Shown here: piece after piece, positions 53,832-60,832 of the stretch
Layout of the letters: each line of letters starts with the position of its first letter
Position numbering within the stretch: position 1 is the first letter of the stretch
Assembly: GCA_017460085.1 (NCBI GenBank)
Contig: JAFUBQ010000001.1
Coordinates: 62,001-126,000, forward strand
Length of the DNA stretch: 64,000 nucleotides
Source: Alphaproteobacteria bacterium
GTDB lineage: Bacteria > Pseudomonadota > Alphaproteobacteria > RF32 > CAG-239
Direction: 5' to 3'
The notes under the pieces: model-generated
Database searches by the model: none
The model's input: only the letters and a program-made list of their open reading frames with translations
Told to the model about the DNA's origin: nothing
Program-made: the position numbers and the translations under genes

Positions 53832-54159
53832 TTTTCCTCCTATCTTTTGAGTGAAAGTATATATTTCGGGGCAGTGAATATGCCCAAAATATATACCTGA
53901 ATTATGTTTTAAGATGAAAATTGCTCGGGGTGACCAGCCGGATTTTGAAAGTGACCAGCCCGAACTTTTTCGTGATACTATAAATTATTGATTTTACATG
54001 GTTTTTAATGTATGCCCGACCAGCCGGATTTTTTGTGTTTTGCTAGAAAAATGCCGCGGCTTGGAGCCCCGCATACGATCCGAAGCGAGGAAGGACCCGC
54101 CGGCCTCGGCCGCTCGAAGTTGAGCGACCAACTGGCGGAACTTCCCGGGAACTGCGGGG
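53832..54159. other. Intergenic region with GACCAGCC repeats
   Basis: About 330 nt. Three copies of GACCAGCC occur (about 53932, 53952, 54015), two within GACCAGCCGGATTTT. An AT-rich stretch (53850-54000) is followed by a GC-rich one (54045-54159) unlike the surroundings. Function unknown; a regulatory or packaging role is possible. Confidence 0.35.
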
Positions 54160-54179
54160 TTAGGCAACAAGTTTGTCAT
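53994..54179 (-). CDS. Possible small protein overlapping the metK end
   Basis: 61 aa, Arg/Lys-rich (FRQLVAQLRAAEAGGSF, RMRGSKPRHFSS). Starts 20 nt before the metK stop in another frame. Higher GC than neighbours. No family recognised; could be non-coding. Confidence 0.3.
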   Translation of the reverse strand: MTNLLPNPAVPGKFRQLVAQLRAAEAGGSFLASDRMRGSKPRHFSSKTQKIRLVGHTLKTM

Positions 54180-55206
54180 CCTGAACCGGAACGATTGTCA
54201 ACGCCTGCAAAGTCTTGCGACATAACTTGGTGTAGATCGGTCGATCCAAGCCGAAGAACTTGATTAATGTGTTCGGTTTTTGGTTGCAAACAAGCGGACT
54301 GTTTGTCACAACACCGTTCTTAACGGTCCGGATCAAGCCGCTGGGCAGTTCAGCCTTGCCAATACAAGATGAAAGGTAAACGAAGCACTCATCATTGTCG
54401 CCAAGATGTTCGGTTGCAAGGTAACGGGCGTAGACATTCAAGGTTAAGTCAGCCTTGCTCGGGTCCTTGGTCCATGGCGAGCCACCGCCAATCGGACAGG
54501 CGGTAGAGTAGAAGTCGCACGCCAATTTTCGACCGGTAATACCACAGTCAGCAATGGATGAATGGAATTGATAAATGCCTGTGCCATTCACGATGATGGA
54601 CTTTGGCTCTTGGCCGAGCGCATCAACGACAAATGGTTTGATGTCTTCCGGCTCCAGCATAGGTATGGCAACGATGGCCGTCATTATGTCACCGGTTGCA
54701 TCATCTATGGTAATTTGTGTTTTTATGTCGAGGCCAAGGTTAGATGATGTCTTTGCATGTTCATAAAGTGCATCATTTAGTTTGCGTGCCAGCCATAACT
54801 CGCGGTTGATGAGAGCCGGACCTTTGCAGGCATAGCCCACAAACACGCCTTGATCTCCCCAACCATCGCGCTCGACACCTTGATTGATGTCGGCTGACTG
54901 GACACCGATTTTGTTTATGACCTCAACTTTACGAACATCTATGGCATAGTTCTTCCATATGTCCGAGTAATGTTCATCATAACCGATTTCTCGGATGGCA
55001 TTACGAACATATGTTTCTATGTCCGACATATCTACGGCACCTTTGACCTCTCCACCGAGCATAACGCAGTTATCTTTGACCATAACTTCCACCGCGTAAT
55101 GAACGCGTGGATCCTGCTCGATAAGTCTGTCTAAAATGTAACTTGAAATGTAGTCTGCAGTTTTATCGGGGTGTCCAAGTGACACCGCTTCCGCTGTTTT
55201 AAGCAT
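54160..55206 (-). CDS. metK: S-adenosylmethionine synthetase (phage type, MetK)
   Basis: 348 aa, shorter than cellular enzymes (about 385). ATP-binding SLGHPDKTAD (about residue 9), GWGDQGVFVGYA (about 116), DCGITGRKLACDF (about 219) and KDPSKADLTLN (about 243) keep the His, Arg/Lys pair and both Lys of the active site, so it is probably functional despite divergence from cellular MetK. It would make SAM for the adjacent ParB-methyltransferase. The leader holds a SAM-II-like pseudoknot. Gene order metK-mtase suggests a local SAM supply during phage replication. Confidence 0.88.
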   Translation of the reverse strand: MLKTAEAVSLGHPDKTADYISSYILDRLIEQDPRVHYAVEVMVKDNCVMLGGEVKGAVDMSDIETYVRNAIREIGYDEHYSDIWKNYAIDVRKVEVINKIGVQSADINQGVERDGWGDQGVFVGYACKGPALINRELWLARKLNDALYEHAKTSSNLGLDIKTQITIDDATGDIMTAIVAIPMLEPEDIKPFVVDALGQEPKSIIVNGTGIYQFHSSIADCGITGRKLACDFYSTACPIGGGSPWTKDPSKADLTLNVYARYLATEHLGDNDECFVYLSSCIGKAELPSGLIRTVKNGVVTNSPLVCNQKPNTLIKFFGLDRPIYTKLCRKTLQALTIVPVQDDKLVA

Positions 55207-55214
55207 ATTATTTT

Positions 55215-55259
55215 CTCCTATTTAGTCCTCTGTAGTGGGACAAGTTGGCCTAAATCCAC
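55215..55259 (-). promoter_or_regulatory. Candidate SAM-II/SAM-V-like riboswitch upstream of metK
   Basis: On the - strand: GTGG (55259-55256) can pair with CCAC (55238-55235), and the six bases right after GTGG, ATTTAG (55255-55250), can pair with CTAAAT (55225-55220). This makes an H-type pseudoknot whose second helix directly abuts the Shine-Dalgarno AGGAG (55219-55215), 8 nt before ATG. Topology and the AUUUA/UAAAU pairing match what is known of SAM-II/SAM-V, which turn off translation when SAM binds. Class membership is inferred; no covariation was checked. Confidence 0.5.
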
Positions 55260-55289
55260 ATCACCTCATCACCCGATGGGGTTGCGCTG

Positions 55290-55318
55290 ATTATGGCAGA
55301 TTTGAAAACGAAAAGCAA
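55290..55318 (-). promoter_or_regulatory. Candidate metK promoter
   Basis: TTGCTT, 17-bp spacer, CATAAT on the - strand, about 30 nt upstream of the pseudoknot. Confidence 0.45.
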
Positions 55319-55326
55319 CAACAAAA

Positions 55327-55355
55327 AAATCCGCCGGTTTGCCGCCAGCGGATTT
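55327..55355 (-). terminator. Rho-independent terminator
   Basis: AAATCCGC/GCGGATTT stem, followed by a T run on the - strand; separates the DUF6362 gene from metK. Confidence 0.75.
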
Positions 55356-55423
55356 CAATGCTATTTGTAAAAATGTATAACCGGATTTGATGTTCGCACA
55401 CTTTCTCACGATTATACCAATTT

Positions 55424-55849
55424 TTATAGTTGTTTTTTGCGAAAATGTCCACGCCTTTTTTGTTCGCAACATTTTTTTCCCAAATCGAAGTAATAGATTT
55501 TTGCCAACGCATAATGAAAACGCTTCCAAACCTGAGTGCGCCCGCAACAGAATTCCCGGCACAATAATTTGATTGGAATTCGGCTTGAATACTTCCAAAC
55601 CAGTTTTCGTTCATCAACTTCAAGAATGGGCATCCATTGCAAAATAACCTTTTCCCAAATAGCAATTTGTTCCTGTGTTGGGCGCGGCGGCACCGGACGG
55701 CGGTCCATGAACGCAATTTCTTGCGGAGTATAAACAATGTCCGGCATACAGCACCGATATTTTGGAGGTTTGACCGGCGGCATCATCCGTTCCACATAGA
55801 CGGCCGTTTCTAAGTCGGCCTTGATCTGGTCAATTTTAGCTTTCACCAT
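55424..55849 (-). CDS. DUF6362 family phage protein
   Basis: 141 aa. The ending CREFCCGRTQVWKRFHYALAK (about residues 97-117) is the DUF6362 helix-turn-helix-like core found in alphaproteobacterial phages. Basic. A DNA-binding role, possibly in late-gene control, is inferred from that motif and the location between replication and metK genes. Overlaps the upstream replication gene by 14 nt. Confidence 0.75.
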   Translation of the reverse strand: MVKAKIDQIKADLETAVYVERMMPPVKPPKYRCCMPDIVYTPQEIAFMDRRPVPPRPTQEQIAIWEKVILQWMPILEVDERKLVWKYSSRIPIKLLCREFCCGRTQVWKRFHYALAKIYYFDLGKKCCEQKRRGHFRKKQL

Positions 55850-56531
55850 CTTGCGCCCCCTTTACCTTGCTGAGCATATCGTGACAGATGTCCGTCATGC
55901 TCTCCATTTCGGAGTAGGACAAACCGTTTTCTTTGCAAAACCATTTTCTGACAGCCTTTCGCCAATCCAGCGCAATGTACTTCTTGCCGTTCATCCAGCC
56001 GCGGTCAGAATTCCACTTCACAAACGCCACCGGGTCGATGGTATAACCGCTTTCCTTGCAATAAATCGCTACTTCTTCAACGCTCGGAGCACCTACGTAT
56101 CGGGACTTATCCACATTTTCCCGCTCTTTATCTTTATCATTTTTATTTATAAAATCATTATCGGTATCTTTATCTTCATCTAGTTCACTATCGTTCTCTT
56201 TCTCTTTATCTTCCGGGCGGTCGCTTTGCGCTGGTGCAGGTGGCTCGCTTGAATTTCGCTCAGCGGTCGCTTTGCGATTTGCAGTTCGCTTTTTTGCGTT
56301 TTGCGCGTTAATCTCGCATGTTTTAAGCCAACGCGAATTGCGCAATTCAATTACTTCTTGAATCGAATCAAAGTGAATTTTTTTCATGTCCGTTAATTTT
56401 ACAGAAGTGCATCCGTATAAATTAAATTCGCACAGCGCAACAATTAAATCCGCGATTTCACTTTTCTTATAGTTATGCACAGCCGCGAGGAAGCCGGCAG
56501 TGTCTAACAAAATAGTTGTCTTTTTATCCAT
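55836..56531 (-). CDS. Phage replication initiator-like protein (DnaT/replisome organiser type)
   Basis: 231 aa from ATG 56531 (AAGGGGTGCAAC upstream). N-terminal helical domain (TILLDTAGFLAAVHNYKKSE), a long Lys/Asp/Glu-rich linker (about residues 105-155), and a C-terminal domain ending DPVAFVKWNSDRGWMNGKKY IALDWRKAVRKW, which resembles the DnaT/phage replisome organiser C-terminal module. It would load helicase at the phage origin. Good position: early region. Confidence 0.65.
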   Translation of the reverse strand: MDKKTTILLDTAGFLAAVHNYKKSEIADLIVALCEFNLYGCTSVKLTDMKKIHFDSIQEVIELRNSRWLKTCEINAQNAKKRTANRKATAERNSSEPPAPAQSDRPEDKEKENDSELDEDKDTDNDFINKNDKDKERENVDKSRYVGAPSVEEVAIYCKESGYTIDPVAFVKWNSDRGWMNGKKYIALDWRKAVRKWFCKENGLSYSEMESMTDICHDMLSKVKGAQDGES

Positions 56532-56769
56532 GTTGCACCCCTTGGCATTCATCCATTGTTTTAATCCGGATAACACCTTGAACCCATCTCAGAGCAAGAA
56601 CTGCGCGATGGTATTCCTTGGTCTTTTCTCTGTGTTTCAGCGTATGCGCGATTACTTCCTCTTTTAGTTGTGCTTCAAAGTCACGAAGCTGAGAGAATGA
56701 GAGAGATACCATACTGTCGACCGGGATTGTTTGAATTATTTCATAAACAGTCTTTTTACTTTTAACCAT
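56524..56769 (-). CDS. Small early phage protein
   Basis: 81 aa. Helical: LSFSQLRDFEAQLKEEVIA, TLKHREKTKEYHRAV. AAGGAGAAAAAA precedes the ATG. First gene of the leftward early transcript. Unknown function; a small DNA-interacting protein is possible. Confidence 0.6.
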   Translation of the reverse strand: MVKSKKTVYEIIQTIPVDSMVSLSFSQLRDFEAQLKEEVIAHTLKHREKTKEYHRAVLALRWVQGVIRIKTMDECQGVQHG

Positions 56770-56863
56770 TTTTTTCTCCTTTTGTTATGGTAGATACAAA
56801 AGGTAAAAACCCCGGACATCGAAAAAAAATCCCACCCAAAATAAAAAAATTTTTTGCCCATAC

Positions 56864-56977
56864 GAAGCGGGCAGTATATCTCATTGTAATTAAATGAAAA
56901 AATTGACTTCAAACAAAGCGGGCAGTATCAAAAACTCAACCCCTACAGTGTGGATTAGAAGGTCTGCCCGCTTTGAT
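56864..56977. promoter_or_regulatory. Three AAGCGGGCAG repeats, candidate phage operator/early control region
   Basis: Copies: GAAGCGGGCAGTAT (56864-56877), CAAAGCGGGCAGTATC (56914-56929) and an inverted CTGCCCGCTTTGAT (56964-56977). Copy 2 lies between a TTGACT at 56903 and a TATCAA at 56926 (17-bp spacing, + strand); copy 1 overlaps a TATACT on the - strand just before the early genes. Looks like operators at divergent promoters, though no repressor gene is next to them. Confidence 0.5.
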
Positions 56978-57089
56978 AAATTTTTTGTAAAAAAACGCAA
57001 AAAAGGCCTTGTGTTTTCTGCGCTTTTCTGCTATAAGTATTTCATAAGGTTTTCGGATGGTATCTTTTTTCTAATTTGAGGGAGGTCAA

Positions 57090-57100
57090 TCCGACCAAAC
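57090..57100 (+). other. Candidate right attachment site (attR core)
   Basis: TCCGACCAAAC is identical to the tRNA-Pro 3' end with flanking bases (10151-10161). It is followed at once by a strong terminator, the expected neighbour of a tRNA gene. Short (11 bp), so tentative. Confidence 0.4.
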
Positions 57101-57102
57101 AC

Positions 57103-57135
57103 AAAAAAGCCCACCCTTGTGGTGGGCCTTTTTGT
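57103..57135. terminator. Bidirectional terminator beside the candidate attR
   Basis: GCCCACC/GGTGGGC stem with A-rich and T-rich flanks. Confidence 0.8.
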
Positions 57136-57331
57136 GTTTAAATCGGGGTGGCGGATGAGGAACAGCGAAAAGCTGGTCCGACCACAAGCGAAAGGCAGAC
57201 TTTAGGATGCCGGTCGCCTTTAGGCGATGAGCGCAGGGGCGGCGAAGCCAATCCAGGAACGTTGACCAAATAAATAACATAGAAAGTGTATACCTTCTAT
57301 GTTATTTTTTTATTAGTTGCCTTGCAGAAAA
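57136..57331. other. Unassigned GC-richer segment with terminator
   Basis: No convincing gene. TCCGACCA recurs at 57177-57184 and a terminator hairpin AACATAGAA/TTCTATGTT plus T run stands at 57276-57312. An open frame on the - strand (57280-57086) is basic and Trp-rich and is probably spurious. May be old tRNA-flank or repeat DNA. Confidence 0.4.
57276..57312 (+). terminator. Rho-independent terminator
   Basis: AACATAGAA/TTCTATGTT stem followed by ATTTTTTT. Confidence 0.75.
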
Positions 57332-57446
57332 CCCCGTATTTATACGGGGATGAATGTTAAGGCGTTAGAATAACGCCGTTCCGCACTGAAAGTGCGGTCA
57401 AACCGTAAGGTTTGTAGCGTTAATAGTACCACCAGTTTACTGGTGG
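57332..57446 (+). repeat. Tandem array of five perfect stem-loops
   Basis: CCCCGTA-TTTA-TACGGGG (57332-57349), GGCGTTA-GAA-TAACGCC (57361-57377), CCGCACT-GAA-AGTGCGG (57381-57397), CAAACC-GTAA-GGTTTG (57399-57414) and CCACCAG-TTTA-CTGGTGG (57429-57446). Each has a 6-7 bp stem and a 3-4 nt loop. It ends exactly where the truncated TIM-barrel coding begins. Could be the end of an insertion element (IS200/IS605-like ends and their guide RNAs are hairpin-rich) or a small structured RNA. Confidence 0.6.
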
Positions 57447-57454
57447 ATATCTAT

Positions 57455-57874
57455 TCTTTCTCTTGTATTGTTGTTGAAAATTTGCCTTATCTTGATGAAG
57501 GAAAAGTACCAATGCACGGAAGTACACCGCAAGACATAAAATATATTATGGAAGAAACCGGTTGCGGATTTTGTTTTGATTTTTCTCATGCTATTTGTTC
57601 GGCAGTTAGTTTGAAAATAAACATTGATGAGCAATTGAAAAATTTCTTTAATTTAAATCCTACCGTTTACCATATGTGTGATGGTGACCAAAATCAGGAA
57701 AATGATCTTCATATGCATTTTAGAGATGGCAATTTTCCTTTACGGCATTTTTTAAATGATTTTACAAGCAAAGATGCCTATATTACGATGGAAACAAGTA
57801 TCGGTGTTGAACAAAGTGCAGATTTAAGGATACAAGACTATCAATATTTGAAATCTATTCAAAATATTCCGTAA
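57455..57874 (+). pseudogene. C-terminal fragment of a sugar isomerase/endonuclease IV-like TIM-barrel protein
   Basis: About 140 residues of coding similarity remain: VVENLPYLDEGKVPMHG, CGFCFDFSHAICSA, YHMCDGDQNQENDLHMHF and ITMETS, with metal-binding Glu, Asp and His typical of xylose-isomerase-like barrels. The N-terminal half is missing; instead the stem-loop array precedes it. The open frame extends back to 57392 but that part is the array. Probably a truncated gene resulting from an insertion at the island edge. Confidence 0.65.
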
Positions 57875-58068
57875 TTTTATTATGTGTTTTTGTTAAATTA
57901 TAGCAAAATTATGAGGTAATCCGCTTAATTTTTATGCAAGCTAGTTAAAATTTTACCGAAATAAAATAAAAAAAGAAGCTTGTATACGATTTTTGTTGCG
58001 AAATAAAAATAAATGGTTTATGTTTCCGCCATAATCATTGTTAAAATTGTTAATAAGGAGATAAAAAA

Positions 58069-58632
58069 ATGAAACAACTCGCAGGTGCAATCCGAATCGG
58101 TTGGGTAATTGAATATAAAGGCAAACCGTGGACAATTACAAAGGCTGTGCATATTAAACCGGGCAAAGGCGGCGCTTTTATGCAGGTGGAAATGAAAGAA
58201 GTTGAAGCCGGAACAAAAACAAATGAACGCTTCAGAACCGAAGATACGGTAGAAAAATTGATGGTTGAAGACAGAGATTGCCAATTTTTGTTTGAAGATG
58301 CCTCAGGCTTAACATTTATGGAATCTGATACCTATGAACAATTTACCATGCCGGCTGATATTTTGGGCGATTCTCGTCCGTTTTTGACCGATGGTATGGA
58401 TGTTAAAATTTCGTATATTGACGGCCGCCCGATTTCGGTTGATTTGCCGTTGCAAGTTGTTTGCACAGTGGTTGAAACCGAGCCGGCTCTGAAGGGACAA
58501 ACCGTTTCTTCATCCTACAAACCGGCAATTTTAGATAATGGTGTGCGCACAACTGTTCCGCCGTTTATTAATGTTGGTGATAAAATTGTGGTTGGTACCG
58601 CTGAAGCAAACTATGTTGAAAGAGCAAAATAA
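58069..58632 (+). CDS. efp: Translation elongation factor P
   Basis: 187 aa, normal length. The N-terminal KOW-like domain IRIGWVIEYKGKPWTITKAVHIKPGKGGAF includes the modification loop (KPGKGGA) with the usual Lys at about residue 34. The two OB domains follow (ITMKEVE..., VDLPLQVVCTVVETEPALKG). EF-P rescues ribosomes at proline stretches. ATAAGGAGATAAAAAA precedes the ATG. Stop and the next start share a base (TAATG). Confidence 0.95.
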   Translation: MKQLAGAIRIGWVIEYKGKPWTITKAVHIKPGKGGAFMQVEMKEVEAGTKTNERFRTEDTVEKLMVEDRDCQFLFEDASGLTFMESDTYEQFTMPADILGDSRPFLTDGMDVKISYIDGRPISVDLPLQVVCTVVETEPALKGQTVSSSYKPAILDNGVRTTVPPFINVGDKIVVGTAEANYVERAK

Positions 58633-59414
58633 TGGCATATCTTTCACCTACTTTAAGTTTAATGATAAATGCAGCCAAAAAAGCCGCTGTTGGTATTGCG
58701 CGTGACTATAATGAGCTGGAACATTTGCAAAATTCTGTGCATGGTGAAGGCAGTTTTGCATTACGTTCATATGAAAAGGCTAAAAAAGTTTTACAAGAAG
58801 AATTGTTAAAACTAAAACCGCAATATGCCTTTGTTACACCGGAAAATTCTGTTTTACCGGCAAACGGCAATTATTTTGCCGTGAATGCCATTGATGGATT
58901 AACAAATTTTGCTCATGGCAATACTCGGTTTGCAATGTCTATAGCTATGGTGGAAAACAATGCGGTTGTTGCCGGTATTATATATAATCCGCTGACAGAT
59001 GAAATGTTTTTTGCTGAAAAAGGTATCGGTGCATTCAAAGAAGGATTTCGTTCGCACGAGCGCTTACGGGTAGCCGGCCGCAAAAATACAGAACAAGCAT
59101 TGTTTGCTTGCAATGCAAATTTAAGCCTTGTGCAAAAAGTTTTGGAAAACACCAAAAATATCAATATCAGCGGTTGCACCGCCTTAGATATGGCATATGT
59201 TGCTGCCGGAAAGTTGGATATTGTGGCAGCCATAGATGAGTCGCTCACAACAATTGCTGCCGGAATTTTGCTAATTAAGGAAGCCGGCGGTTACATTGTT
59301 GCATTAGGTGAAACAGATGTTCGCACGGAGAATTTGGCACAGGTTCTGCTTGGCGGCAGTTTTGTTGCCTCGAATGAAATGTTGCGCCAAAAGACAGCCG
59401 ATTTGTTTGCATAA
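58632..59414 (+). CDS. suhB: Inositol monophosphatase family protein (SuhB/CysQ-like)
   Basis: 260 aa. Li+-sensitive Mg2+ phosphatase fold: YFAVNAIDGLTNFAHG (about residue 77, DxxD metal ligands) and a later ALDMAYVAAGKLD (about 184). Other family features such as GAF-type GIGAFKEG are present. The first metal motif is less canonical than E. coli SuhB. Translationally coupled to efp. Confidence 0.8.
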   Translation: MAYLSPTLSLMINAAKKAAVGIARDYNELEHLQNSVHGEGSFALRSYEKAKKVLQEELLKLKPQYAFVTPENSVLPANGNYFAVNAIDGLTNFAHGNTRFAMSIAMVENNAVVAGIIYNPLTDEMFFAEKGIGAFKEGFRSHERLRVAGRKNTEQALFACNANLSLVQKVLENTKNINISGCTALDMAYVAAGKLDIVAAIDESLTTIAAGILLIKEAGGYIVALGETDVRTENLAQVLLGGSFVASNEMLRQKTADLFA

Positions 59415-59513
59415 TGAAAAAAATTAAAAAATTATGAAAATAATGCTTGCTTATTTAAAAAGCATAATGTATAAAGGCAAAAAATATTGCAAGTTATTAG
59501 TTGGAGAAAATAA

Positions 59514-59741
59514 ATGAAAAAAGGAATTCACCCTGATTATCACGAAATTACATATGTGATGACAGATGGAACAGAAGTTAAAACAAAATCAACTTGGGGT
59601 AAAGAAGGCGACAAAATGTTGCTGGAAATTGATCCGAAGTCACATCCGGCTTGGACCGGCGTTCGCCGTATTGTTGATAATGGCGGTCAAGTTGGTAAGT
59701 TTAACAGTAAGTTTGCCGCTTTCGGTTTGAAAAATAACTGA
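59514..59741 (+). CDS. rpmE: 50S ribosomal protein L31
   Basis: 75 aa. Starts [20 protein letters not shown] and contains SHPAWTG and [10 protein letters not shown], the L31 core. The Cys residues of zinc-type L31 are absent, so this is the C- form. Own terminator follows. Confidence 0.95.
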   Translation: MKKGIHPDYHEITYVMTDGTEVKTKSTWGKEGDKMLLEIDPKSHPAWTGVRRIVDNGGQVGKFNSKFAAFGLKNN

Positions 59742-59762
59742 TAGTGGGGAAAAGGTTGCGAA

Positions 59763-59789
59763 AAGCGCCTGCTTAAATGCGGGCGTTTT
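59763..59789 (+). terminator. Terminator after rpmE
   Basis: GCGCCTGC and GCGGGCG arms with one bulge, then TTTT. Confidence 0.6.
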
Positions 59790-59881
59790 GCGTTTATAAA
59801 ATCAAAAATATTCTTGTGTTTCATATATAAATGTTTAATGTTTAATATATTGGTAAAAACTTTAATGAAAGGAATACGAAT

Positions 59882-60748
59882 ATGACAGCACCGTTAATGC
59901 CAAAAGCTACAGCAGTTTGGTTGGTTGAAAATACATCACTGACTTTTCGGCAAATATCAAAATTTTGCGAAATTCACGAATTAGAAATTCAAGCAATTGC
60001 CGATGGTAATGTGGCATACAATATAGTTGGTTTGAGTCCGATTAATAATAATCAGCTTACTTGGGAAGAAATTCATCGTTGCGAGGCCGATTCGCACGCA
60101 GATTTAGTGCCTAATGTTTTAGAAAATAATGTTAAAGAACGCAATGCTAAGGCTAAAAAGTTGTTAACTCCGACGCAACGTAGTGAAAAGCCGGCGGCAA
60201 TTTTATGGATTTTGCAGCAATTTCCTAACATTATTGATTCGCAAATTGCCAAACTTATCGGTACAACTAAGCCGACAATTATGAAAATTCGTAACGGCGA
60301 ATATAAAAATATGGCCGAACTTAAACCAAAAAATCCGATAACGCTTGGTTTGTGTGATGAAGTGTCTTTAGAAAAAGCTGTTAATGTTTCTGAAAATATG
60401 CTTAAACCGAAGACTAAGAAGAAAAAAACAACAAAAAAGAAAGTGGCTAAAAAGGTTGTGGCAAAGAAAGTAGCTGCTAAAAAGACGACAAAGGCTAAAG
60501 CTGCCACAAAGAAAGTAGCTGCTAAAAAGACGACAAAGGCTAAAGCTGCCACAAAGAAAGTAGCTGCTAAAAAGACAACAAAAGCAAAAGTTGCCACAAA
60601 GAAAACAGCGGCTAAAAAGACAACAAAAGCAAAAGCTGCCACAAAGAAAGCAGCTGCTAAAAAGACAACAAAAACAAAAGCTGCCACAAAGAAAGTAGCT
60701 GCTAAAAAGACAACTAAAAAAACAGTTGCAAAAGCGGCAAAAAAATAA
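59882..60748 (+). CDS. TrcR/DUF1013 cell-cycle regulator with a histone H1-like tail
   Basis: 288 aa. Residues 1-175 are DUF1013: PLMPKATAVWLVENTSLTF, HEIHRCEADSHADL-like block and GTTKPTIMKIRNGEY (helix-turn-helix). This family is alphaproteobacterial and includes TrcR, a GcrA/CtrA-linked regulator. Residues about 178-288 are nearly pure Lys, Ala, Thr and Val in units like KKVAAKKTTKAKAAT, as in H1-like nucleoid proteins. Such a tail is not part of usual TrcR. It likely adds non-specific DNA binding; repeat number may vary. Confidence 0.85.
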   Translation: MTAPLMPKATAVWLVENTSLTFRQISKFCEIHELEIQAIADGNVAYNIVGLSPINNNQLTWEEIHRCEADSHADLVPNVLENNVKERNAKAKKLLTPTQRSEKPAAILWILQQFPNIIDSQIAKLIGTTKPTIMKIRNGEYKNMAELKPKNPITLGLCDEVSLEKAVNVSENMLKPKTKKKKTTKKKVAKKVVAKKVAAKKTTKAKAATKKVAAKKTTKAKAATKKVAAKKTTKAKVATKKTAAKKTTKAKAATKKAAAKKTTKTKAATKKVAAKKTTKKTVAKAAKK

Positions 60749-60772
60749 ATATTCTTTGCGCTAAACAAACTA

Positions 60773-60809
60773 AAAAAATGGCATCAACAACAAACAGATG
60801 CCATTTTTT
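60773..60809. terminator. Bidirectional terminator
   Basis: Perfect AAAAAATGGCATC/GATGCCATTTTTT inverted repeat between convergent genes. Confidence 0.85.
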
Positions 60810-60832
60810 ATAAATAATTATTGCTAAAGTTA

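Noticed and set aside
57086-57280. 64-aa basic, Trp-rich open frame on the - strand
   Set aside because: It runs through a terminator and att-like repeat and has no credible ribosome site.
57332-57446. CRISPR array
   Set aside because: The hairpins differ in sequence and there are no spacers of constant length, so it is not CRISPR.
60073-60768. 231-aa Phe/Val/Ala-rich open frame on the - strand
   Set aside because: Antisense of the Lys/Ala tail of the TrcR-like gene.
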